64,000 nt of DNA from Natrarchaeobius oligotrophus (GTDB lineage Archaea > Halobacteriota > Halobacteria > Halobacteriales > Natrialbaceae): NCBI RefSeq assembly GCF_003841465.1, contig NZ_REFZ01000007.1:62001-126000 (forward strand), given 5' to 3'. The notes under the pieces were generated by a model that was not told the origin of the DNA, ran no database searches, and saw only the letters and a list, made by a program, of their open reading frames with translations. Position 1 is the stretch's first letter, and the number at the start of each line of letters is the position of its first letter. Of this stretch, positions 35,234 to 42,666 are shown piece after piece. The position numbers were made by a program, and so were the translations under genes.

Positions 35234-36712
35234 TCAGTCCGTCCGATACTTCGTCCTGTCGGCCGTCGCGGCCCGTCGCGTCGGCGTCCCCTCGAGGATG
35301 CCGACGACGCCGCTCAGCGGCTCGCCGACGGTTATTCCGTCCGACGTGATCGCGAACTCCCGGACCGTTCGTTCGAAGTCGCCGGCGCGTTTTTTCAACA
35401 CGCCGATCCCCTTGCGAAGCTCCCCCTCCATCTCGACGTAGGTGAGAAAGACGATGTTGTCCGCGATGTAACTGATGTTGGCGCTCGTCGCGCTCGGCAC
35501 TCCCGTCACCTGGTTCGTCTCGTCGATGAGCAGGACGGCGACGTCCATGTTCTTGAGGTATCGGATCAGCGCGTGGAGCGTCCGTCCGAGCTCGGTCTCG
35601 TCGCCCCGTATCGCGATCTTGTACCCCTGTACGCCGTCGATCATTACCACCTCGGTTTCGGTGGTCTCGACCCGCGTTTTCACCGTCTGTGCGAACTCCT
35701 CGGCCGACAGCGAAAGCGGCTCGACGAGTTCGATCGAGAGCGAGCCCTCGTCTCGCAGGTCCCCGACCGGAATGCCGACCGCCTCCGACCGGTGAACGAA
35801 GGTCCGCGGCGATTCTTCGAAGAGGTAGGCGACCGGAGCGCCGTCCCGCGCGGCCGCGGCGGAGAGAAACTGCGTTCCCGTCGTCGTCTTGCCGACGCCG
35901 GTCGGCCCGCTGATGAACGTCGACGTCCCGCGCTCGAGGCCGCCGTCGAGCAGGGCGTCCAGTCCGTCGACGTCCGACGAGATGTTGGTGAGATCGGCCT
36001 CGAGTTCGCGTCGCTCGGGGAGCAAACTCGGGTACACCTCGAGACCGTCGGACCGGATCTCGAGTCCATGCGTCCCGTCTCGCTGGCCGATACCGCGGTG
36101 TTTCGAAACGCCGATCCGGCGACCGCCCTCGCCGCGTTCGAGTTCGACGATCCCGTCGCTCAACGACCGAACTTCGTTGTCGTTGCGGGACTCGTCCGGA
36201 GTCTTCGTCGCGATGACCGTCGTCCCCTGTCCCTTCAAAAATCGCATAAACGAGATCAGACGCTTTCGAAACTGGTACTCCGAGGGTTCGATGTACTGGA
36301 GCTGTGAGATCGGATCGAGGAGCACGCGGTCGGGGTTGATCTCCTCGATCGCGTTCCTGATCTGTTCGATGAACCGTTCGGATTCGACGTCTCGAGCGTC
36401 GACCAGGTCGTAGGAGTGATCGCCGTCGAAAAAGTCGGAGTCGGGTCCGAGGTCGAGAAACGCCGCGTCCGCGAGGTCGATGCCGAAACTCGAGGCGTTG
36501 GCGAGGATCTCCGGCTTCGATTCCTCGCCGTGGACGAACAGGACCGTTTCGTCGGCGTCGAGACCGGTTCGCAGAAACTCCATCCCGAGCAGCGTCTTTC
36601 CGGTTCCCGGCCGACCGACGACGAGATACAGTCGACCGGTGACGAGCCCCCCCTGGAGAAGCTCGTCGAGACCCGCCACCCCCGCCTCGATCGTGGTGAG
36701 ATCGCGATTCAT
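35234..36712 (-). CDS. KaiC-like ATPase with two RecA-type domains
   Basis: This 492-residue protein has two KaiC domains in tandem. The first P-loop is VGRPGTGKTLLG near residue 32 and the second SGPTGVGKTTTG near 268; each is followed by an acidic KaiC glutamate pair (HGEES; LFEES) and a Walker B (RVLLDPISQL; VVMIDGVQGY). Archaeal double-domain KaiC proteins are signal-transduction ATPases, and a clock role is not established. A minus-strand TATTA-like TTTTATC near 36743-36750 lies about 32 bases upstream. The histidine kinase downstream may be its partner. Confidence 0.92.
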   Translation of the reverse strand: MNRDLTTIEAGVAGLDELLQGGLVTGRLYLVVGRPGTGKTLLGMEFLRTGLDADETVLFVHGEESKPEILANASSFGIDLADAAFLDLGPDSDFFDGDHSYDLVDARDVESERFIEQIRNAIEEINPDRVLLDPISQLQYIEPSEYQFRKRLISFMRFLKGQGTTVIATKTPDESRNDNEVRSLSDGIVELERGEGGRRIGVSKHRGIGQRDGTHGLEIRSDGLEVYPSLLPERRELEADLTNISSDVDGLDALLDGGLERGTSTFISGPTGVGKTTTGTQFLSAAAARDGAPVAYLFEESPRTFVHRSEAVGIPVGDLRDEGSLSIELVEPLSLSAEEFAQTVKTRVETTETEVVMIDGVQGYKIAIRGDETELGRTLHALIRYLKNMDVAVLLIDETNQVTGVPSATSANISYIADNIVFLTYVEMEGELRKGIGVLKKRAGDFERTVREFAITSDGITVGEPLSGVVGILEGTPTRRAATADRTKYRTD

Positions 36713-36839
36713 TGTACCGACCGAGTCAATCCGCGCTATCGAGATAAAACCGCAGGCTCGTGGACGAAAATCGTTCGTGCCGCCGTCATCGATCGTTTTC
36801 GACTGCGGTTCGACGGGCTCGCCACGACCGTGGAAGCCG

Positions 36840-38984
36840 TTAGAACGGCGACTCCGACCGATCCTCGCCCTCGAGCCACTCGAGGGCCTCCTCGACGTCG
36901 TGGGTCGGCGGCGAACAGGTTCGGTTTCGACAGACGTACAGCGTCGGCTCGCCGTCGCGCGCCTCGCGGCCGGCCCAGATCGCGGGCGCGTCGTCGAGTT
37001 CGAGCCGGTCGAGCCACGGCGCGAGTCCGTCCGCGGTCGGCGGACGACGCGCGATCAGTCGGTCTGGATAGTGGGTCTCGACGAACCGCCGTCGCCACTC
37101 CCCGGGTAGCTCGTCGGCCGCGACCGTCACCTCGAGGAGCCCCGACTCGAGTCGGTCTGCGCCGAGACACAGCGTCCCGTGTTCCATCGCGCTGGCCCGG
37201 AGGCGGTTCGCGTGGGTCTCGAGGACCGTCGCCGCGATCTCCTCGAACGACTCCTCGGCGAAGCCTTCGAGCGCGAGCAAGGTCTCGACGGCGACGCCGG
37301 TCGCCGACGGCGTCGACTGGTCGGTCAGCTCCTGGGGGCGGGTCACCAGCGACTCGCCGCTCTCGGGGGTGAAATACAGCGTCCCGCGGTCGTCGTCCCA
37401 GAACTCGTCCTCGACGGTGCGAGCGAGTTCGAGCGCGAACGCGAGGTGGTCGACGTCGCCCGTCGCCTCGTAGCACCCGAGCGCCCCGCGGGCGAGGAAG
37501 GCGTAGTCCTCGAGGTAGCCGTCGACGGCGACGTCCTCGTCTTTGTACCGCCGCGACAGGCGCTTCTCGTCGGCGTCCCAGAGCCGATCCCGCACGAACG
37601 TCAGGGCGTCGACGGCCAGGTCGGCGTACTCGTCCTCACCGAGCACCAGCGCGGCCTCGGCACACGTCGCGATCATCAACCCGTTCCAGCCCGCGAGTAC
37701 CTTCTCGTCGCGGTTCGGTCGCGGGCGCGCCTCGCGCGCGTCGAACAGTCGCCGTCGTGCGGACTCGAGGCGCTCGCGAACCTCGTCGGGTTCGAGATCG
37801 AACCGATCCGCGAGGTTGGGGACGTCGACGACGCGGTTGGGCTGGTTCGATCCCTCGAAATTTCCGGAGTCGGTGACGTCGTACCGCGTGCAAAACAGCT
37901 CGGCGTCGCGGTCGTCCTCGAGCACCTCGCGGACCTCCGCCGGCGTCCAGACGTAGAACGCCCCCTCCTCGCGTTCGCCGGTCGCTGGATCTTCACTCTG
38001 GGCGTCGAGCGTGCTGAAAAAGCCCCCGTCCTCGTGAGTCAGCTCCCGGTCGACGAACGAGAGCGTCTCGTCGACCACCTCGGCGTACCGGTCGTCGCCG
38101 GTGAGCTGATAGCCGGCGAGAAACGCCCGCGGAATCTCTGCGTTGTCGTACAGCATCTTCTCGAAGTGCGGCACCGTCCAGTCGCGATCGACGCAGTAGC
38201 GGTGGAAGCCGCCGCCGACGTGGTCGTAGAGCCCGCCCGCCGCCATCGCGTCGAGGGTCTCCTCGAGCACCGCGCGGTACTCGCTCCGACCGGTCCGGTC
38301 GTACGCTCGAGCCAGCAGCCGGAGCCGCGACGGCTGGGGAAACTTGGGACCGCCGGCTCCGAACCCGCCGTACTCCCGGTCGGCGCTTCGAAGCGCGCCT
38401 TCCGCCGCCGTCTCGAGTACGTCGCTGGTCGGCGGTTCCGTCCCGCCAGCAGGTTGGGGCGTCTCCTCGAGTCGGTCCCTGGCGGCGTCGGCCCACTGGT
38501 CGGCCCGGTTTTCGACCTCGTCTCGATCGCTCTCCCAGGAGGTGGCGACGTTCTCGAGCACCTCGAGAAATCCGGGCTGGCCGCGCGCTGGCTCCTTCGG
38601 GAAGTACGTCCCCACGTAGAACGGCCGTCCGTCGGGGGTGAGCCACGCCGAGAGCGGCCAGCCGCCGCGTCCGGTGACGAGCTGACAGACCGTCATGTAG
38701 ATGCTGTCGACGTCCGGCCGCTCCTCGCGATCGACTTTGATCGGAACGAACCGCTCGTTGAGCAGCGCCGCGACCTCCTCGTCGGCGAAGCTCTCGTCTT
38801 CCATGACGTGACACCAGTGACACGCCGAGTAGCCGATCGAAAGGAAGATCGGAACGTCGTGTTCGCGCGCCGTCTCGAGCGCCCGCTCGTCCCAGGGTTG
38901 CCAGTTCACCGGGTTGTCCGCGTGCTGGCGAAGGTACGGACTCTCCTCGTCCTCGAGGCGGTTTCGCCGGGTCGGAGTCGTCAT
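36840..38984 (-). CDS. DUF255 thioredoxin-domain protein (YyaL/SSP411 family)
   Basis: This is a 714-residue protein. The N-terminal thioredoxin-like domain starts RNRLEDEESPYLRQHADNPV and carries the family hallmark SACHWCHVMEDESF near residue 55. A long alpha/alpha-barrel region related to glycosidase-type folds follows (HVGGGFHRYCVDRDWTVPHF near 250). A C-terminal Cys pair (CRNRTC) is seen near 685. Members occur in all domains of life; their enzymatic role is not known, though sugar epimerase-like folds suggest carbohydrate binding. The ATG at 38984 is preferred over one 17 codons upstream because MTTPTRRNRLEDEESPYLRQ is the conserved start. Confidence 0.92.
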   Translation of the reverse strand: MTTPTRRNRLEDEESPYLRQHADNPVNWQPWDERALETAREHDVPIFLSIGYSACHWCHVMEDESFADEEVAALLNERFVPIKVDREERPDVDSIYMTVCQLVTGRGGWPLSAWLTPDGRPFYVGTYFPKEPARGQPGFLEVLENVATSWESDRDEVENRADQWADAARDRLEETPQPAGGTEPPTSDVLETAAEGALRSADREYGGFGAGGPKFPQPSRLRLLARAYDRTGRSEYRAVLEETLDAMAAGGLYDHVGGGFHRYCVDRDWTVPHFEKMLYDNAEIPRAFLAGYQLTGDDRYAEVVDETLSFVDRELTHEDGGFFSTLDAQSEDPATGEREEGAFYVWTPAEVREVLEDDRDAELFCTRYDVTDSGNFEGSNQPNRVVDVPNLADRFDLEPDEVRERLESARRRLFDAREARPRPNRDEKVLAGWNGLMIATCAEAALVLGEDEYADLAVDALTFVRDRLWDADEKRLSRRYKDEDVAVDGYLEDYAFLARGALGCYEATGDVDHLAFALELARTVEDEFWDDDRGTLYFTPESGESLVTRPQELTDQSTPSATGVAVETLLALEGFAEESFEEIAATVLETHANRLRASAMEHGTLCLGADRLESGLLEVTVAADELPGEWRRRFVETHYPDRLIARRPPTADGLAPWLDRLELDDAPAIWAGREARDGEPTLYVCRNRTCSPPTHDVEEALEWLEGEDRSESPF

Positions 38985-39070
38985 GCAATCTCCTACGGCC
39001 GGCCGCTGTAAAAGCCCGGTGTCGCGCCCTCGCACGCGCTGCGAAATCGCACCCCTCTCGAGGGTCGGCG

Positions 39071-40063
39071 CTACTCGACCGGGGAGGCTTCGGGCGCGAA
39101 GTCGTCGACGAGCTGCTCGAGCGTGCGGTCAACCGTCTCGATGTGTTCGGTCTGGGACTGGACCTCCTCGGCGATGACGCCCGTGTCGTCGGCGATGCTC
39201 TCGGCGCTGGCGACGGTCTGGTCGACCATGCTCGCGACCTCCTCGGTGCTCGAGGCCTGCTGGTCGGTCGCCTGTGCGACCTCGTCGATTCCGTCGGAGA
39301 CCTCGTCGACGGTGTCGTAGATCTCCTCTAAGATGTCGACGGCGCGATCGATCGACTCGATCCCGCGATCGATTCGCTCGTTGTTCTCGTCCAGGCTGTC
39401 GACCGCGTTGGCCGTGTTCTTCTCGACCTCGCGGATCATGCTCTCGATTTCGGTGGCGCGCTCCTGTGAGTCCTCCGCGAGCGACTTCACCTCCGAAGCG
39501 ACGACGGCGAAGCCGTCGCCGGCCTTGTCGGCGTGTGCCGCCTCGATGGAGGCGTTGAGCGCGAGCAGGTTCGTCTGTTTGGCGATGTCGTTGATCACCT
39601 CGATGATCTCGTCGATCTCCTCGACGCTTCGCTGGATCGTGGTGACGTCTTCGGTGACTTCGTTCGCCGTCCGCTGGATCGCGCCCATCGCGGCTCCGAG
39701 TTCGTTCGCGGATTCCTGGCCGTCTTCTGCGAGTTCGCGCGCCGTCTCGCCCGCGGCCGCGACCTCCTCGGAGGACGACGCGATCTCCTCGACGGACGCC
39801 GAGAGGTTCGACATCTCGTCTGCGACCTGCATGATGGCGTCGTACTGCTCGTTGGCTTCGGCGTGAATCTCCTCGAGTCGGTCGCTGATCTCGACGGTGC
39901 TCGTCCCGAGTTCGGAGATCGACTCCTGCATCTCGCTTGCCCGTTCGTGGTCGTACCCGCCGCTCGAGTCGAGATCTTCCATCTCCGAGGTGTCGACGTC
40001 TGTGTCGGCGTCCTCGTCGAGACTCGAGCCGTCCGCGAGATCCGACGAATTATCGAACGACAT
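39071..40063 (-). CDS. Soluble methyl-accepting chemotaxis-type transducer
   Basis: This 330-residue transducer has no membrane span. An acidic disordered N-terminus (about residues 1-45) leads straight into the coiled-coil signalling domain. The CheA/CheW-binding tip is canonical: [20 protein letters not shown] near residue 155, followed by [19 protein letters not shown]. It starts [20 protein letters not shown]; the ATG 24 codons upstream gives non-acidic sequence. Without a recognisable sensor domain it probably takes its signal from a partner protein. It lies 227 bases downstream of the serpin gene on the same strand. Confidence 0.93.
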   Translation of the reverse strand: MSFDNSSDLADGSSLDEDADTDVDTSEMEDLDSSGGYDHERASEMQESISELGTSTVEISDRLEEIHAEANEQYDAIMQVADEMSNLSASVEEIASSSEEVAAAGETARELAEDGQESANELGAAMGAIQRTANEVTEDVTTIQRSVEEIDEIIEVINDIAKQTNLLALNASIEAAHADKAGDGFAVVASEVKSLAEDSQERATEIESMIREVEKNTANAVDSLDENNERIDRGIESIDRAVDILEEIYDTVDEVSDGIDEVAQATDQQASSTEEVASMVDQTVASAESIADDTGVIAEEVQSQTEHIETVDRTLEQLVDDFAPEASPVE

Positions 40064-40290
40064 CGCTCCTCGCTCCGCGGTCGAAGCCGGTAGCGCGTAC
40101 TCGATCGTTCGACACTCCTGTGTGTGTCTCGACAATAGGGACTTCGTTTTTCATCTAGATATCGTCCCTCCGAAGGAACGGGAGTAAAAGATGTTGGCCA
40201 ACCAGTTTGGTATCCCGAAATAAATGCCAGGGAACGGACCGGGAGTTTTCTCGAGGGTATGGGACTCGCGTGGAGCGTCGCCGCACCCCG

Positions 40291-41604
40291 CTACGAGCCC
40301 GCCCTCGCCGCGTCGACGACGCGGCCGAGGAACAACACCGCGTCGGTCGTCCGGTCGCGGACGACGAACAGGAACGGTCTGTCGACGGTGACCGTCATCG
40401 GTCCCGACGCCAGCCCGCCCGAGAGCCCGGTCGCGGCGACCGCTTCGGTTCCCTCCTCGTCGACCGAGACGTACGCCTCGTGGTGGACGTCGTAGAGGTA
40501 CAGCGCGTCTGATCCGTGGTCCGTTGGCGCGACTCCCTCGAAGTTCGCGTCGTCAGGATCGAACGCGTCGGGCATACCGAGGTCGCCGAGCGCGTCGGCG
40601 AGTCCGAACTCGACGTCGAACTCGAAGCGCGGGAGGTCGATCCCCACTTCCCGCTCCTCGAGCGCATCGAAGAACGTCCCGAGCAGATCGGGACCGAGGT
40701 CGGCCTCGAGCGCTTCGAACTCGCCTTCGGCGGGGAGGACGACCACCATGCTCACGTCGCCGCCGACGTACGGGAGTTCGATCGCCTGGTGACCGTCGAT
40801 CCGGGCGTACGGAAAGTCGTCGGTCTGGCTCATCATCGGAACCTCCTCGCTCGAGCCGTCGAGCGCGGTGAACGGTCGATCCCGGGTGTCGTCCGGGTCG
40901 AACGCCTCGTCCCAGTCGGCCAGCAGCGCCACCGCGTTGGTCGCGACCAGCCGGGTGTCGTCGGTCACCGACTGCGCCGGGAGGAGTTCGTCGATCCGCC
41001 CGCCGGTCGCGTCCGCTATCCACTCGTTCACCGACGAGCGGGCCCCGTCGGCGTCGCCCGCGAAGTCGACTTCCCGGAGCCCGGCCCCGTAGTTCGACTC
41101 GAGCGTCTCGAGGAACGCCTCGCGGTAGGGGTAGCCGGCCTGTCCCCAGAGGGCGGTGGCGACGGTGAGGTCGAACTCGCGGCCCCCTCGAATTCGGTCG
41201 ACGAGACTCGGCGCGGCGGCGTCCTCGGCGCGGGCGTTCAGGTCGTACAACAGCGCGCCGACTGCGGGGTGGAGGTCGTCCTCGGGCGGAAACGCGAGCG
41301 TCTCGGAGAGCTGGGTCGCGGTCTCGCCGCGGGCACCGGCCCGCGCCATCGCCAGCGCGGTGGCGAGGCTCACCGGCGAGAACAGGTGGTTGGCGTTCGG
41401 CTCCTCGTCCGCGAACCGCCGGAGCAGCTCCGCGGCGAAGGCGGCGTTTCCACGAACCAGTTCCTCGAGGTGGTCGTCGGTGACGTCCGGCCTCGTCTCC
41501 GGACCGAGGTCGCCCGCCGGGACGGAGCGGGTGTGCCAGAGGTAGCCGCCGCCACCGACGCCCGCGCCGAGGAGGGCGAGCGCGCGCCGGCGCGTGATTG
41601 TCAT
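40291..41604 (-). CDS. Serpin-family protease inhibitor, probably exported
   Basis: This is a 437-residue serpin. The N-terminus MTITRRRALALLGAGVGGGG is a Tat-like signal with no lipobox Cys. The fold is complete: NHLFSPVSLATALAMARAGA near residue 72, TNAVALLADWDEAFDP near 225, and the hinge EEGTEAVAATG followed by the reactive loop and DRPFLFVVRD at the end. The small-residue hinge suggests an inhibitor rather than a non-inhibitory serpin. The target is likely a secreted subtilisin-like protease (inference). Upstream is a 21-bp tandem repeat. Confidence 0.95.
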   Translation of the reverse strand: MTITRRRALALLGAGVGGGGYLWHTRSVPAGDLGPETRPDVTDDHLEELVRGNAAFAAELLRRFADEEPNANHLFSPVSLATALAMARAGARGETATQLSETLAFPPEDDLHPAVGALLYDLNARAEDAAAPSLVDRIRGGREFDLTVATALWGQAGYPYREAFLETLESNYGAGLREVDFAGDADGARSSVNEWIADATGGRIDELLPAQSVTDDTRLVATNAVALLADWDEAFDPDDTRDRPFTALDGSSEEVPMMSQTDDFPYARIDGHQAIELPYVGGDVSMVVVLPAEGEFEALEADLGPDLLGTFFDALEEREVGIDLPRFEFDVEFGLADALGDLGMPDAFDPDDANFEGVAPTDHGSDALYLYDVHHEAYVSVDEEGTEAVAATGLSGGLASGPMTVTVDRPFLFVVRDRTTDAVLFLGRVVDAARAGS

Positions 41605-41642
41605 GTTGAGTGACACGACCGGCTCGAGAATAAGCCTTGTGT

Positions 41643-41726
41643 ACGGCCGTCCGAACCACCGCGACGGCCGTCCACACCGCCGCGACGACCGTCCACACCG
41701 CCGCGACGACCGTCCGAACCGCCGTG
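41643..41726 (+). repeat. Four 21-bp tandem repeats upstream of the serpin gene
   Basis: Units of the type ACGGCCGTCCACACCGCCGCG start at 41643, 41664, 41685 and 41706, with one to three differences between neighbours and a partial fifth unit. They lie 40-120 bases upstream of the serpin ATG. They are multiples of three, but no supported frame runs through them. Confidence 0.85.
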
Positions 41727-41740
41727 ACGGCCGTCGTCCG

Positions 41741-41778
41741 TCCGGAGCTGTCTCGGTTGTCCGGAGCTGTCTCGATTG
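41741..41778 (+). repeat. Two 19-bp direct repeats
   Basis: TCCGGAGCTGTCTCGGTTG (41741-41759) is followed directly by a copy with one change (41760-41778) and a partial third copy. They adjoin the 21-bp array. Between here and 41960 nothing else is recognisable. Confidence 0.8.
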
Positions 41779-41993
41779 TCCGGCGTTGCATCGGTTCACC
41801 GCGCGTCGACGATGCGTTTCCCGTCCGCGTCGCTCCTCGGCTCGACACGGGGCTCACACGAGTCGCGTCGAGACGCGTTTCCGGGACCGAACTGCGGGTT
41901 CGGGTCGGTGCTACCGCCGCTCTCGGGGATCGATCGACTCCGTTCCTTCACTGAACACCAGTACTTATATTATCGTTCAGAACATCCGTCAGG

Positions 41994-42239
41994 ATGGAAG
42001 CTGCCCGCCCCAGAATTGCGGACGCGGGGGCATGTGTACCGAAATGCCCCGGGTGTTACAGGCACCCGAGGCGGGTGGCCTCCAAACTTCGACCGTTTGG
42101 TTGCCATGCTTTCGTTACTGCCACCGAGACAAAAAGGTCTCGCACGACAGTCGAGTATCGCCACCGATCGCCCCACCACGCCGGACGGCGACCGTCTGGA
42201 CGACTCGAGTCGACGGAGCGGCCTCGGGAGGCGACGCCG
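41994..42239 (+). promoter_or_regulatory. Long structured 5' leader of a small zinc-finger gene
   Basis: A TATA box, acttatattatc (41963-41974), predicts a transcript start near 41994. The next 150 bases can form three hairpins without any gap between them: 42027-42050 (7 bp, GGGGCAT/ATGCCCC), 42051-42067 (5 bp, GGGTG/CACCC) and 42068-42082 (5 bp, GAGGC/GCCTC). A fourth follows at 42125-42142 (6 bp, CGAGAC/GTCTCG). The gene at 42240 has a Shine-Dalgarno GGGAGG. A frame from 41994 would add a basic, Arg-rich N-terminus to that gene and is judged non-coding. Riboswitch-like control is inference. Confidence 0.45.
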
Positions 42240-42476
42240 ATGAGTTCCGGGCGCGAGGTCGCCGACCCGAAGAGTGCCGACGGTCTCGAGTCCGTCTGCG
42301 ACCGCTGCGGCGATCCCGTACCCAGCGAGCGGATGATCCGCCTCTCGAGCGAGCCCTGTCCCGAACTCGAGGGACGGTACGCGGCCGTCACGAAATCCTA
42401 CTGTCCCGACTGCGTCGCCGGGATCGGGATGCTCGCGTTCGTGACGGAGGCTCGAGCCCGCGTCGAGTCGGAGTAA
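42240..42476 (+). CDS. Small haloarchaeal zinc-finger protein (DUF7569-like)
   Basis: This 78-residue protein starts MSSGREVADPKSADGLESVC. Two CxxC pairs (Cys20/Cys23 in CDRCGD and Cys55/Cys58 in CPDC) could bind one zinc, with Cys40 nearby. The start is set by the Shine-Dalgarno GGGAGG eight bases before the ATG. The upstream in-frame sequence is basic and unlike a halophilic protein. The function is unknown. It is preceded by a long leader that can fold into several hairpins, which is unusual for this genome. Confidence 0.82.
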   Translation: MSSGREVADPKSADGLESVCDRCGDPVPSERMIRLSSEPCPELEGRYAAVTKSYCPDCVAGIGMLAFVTEARARVESE

Positions 42477-42666
42477 CGGCCTCGATCGGGCCGCGGTCGC
42501 GTTTTTTCGCCGCGCGAAACTCGAACTCTGGAGAGCGAGTGGACTCCTCCGGTCGCACCGAAATACCCCCGAACGCAACGCCGGGCGCGGGTCATCCCCG
42601 CCGTTCTACGCAGAAAAATCGTCGATCTCGATCGACCAGGGGCGTCTCGAGACCTCGGTCGACCGC

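Noticed and set aside
41990-42150. SRP (7S) RNA, suggested by GTCAGG followed by GGAA
   Set aside because: The helix 8 motif cannot be paired around the GGAA, and the AGCAG-type partner strand is missing.
41994-42476. Longer version of the small zinc-finger protein starting at 41994
   Set aside because: The added 82 residues are Arg-rich and basic, unlike haloarchaeal proteins, while 42240 has a good Shine-Dalgarno.
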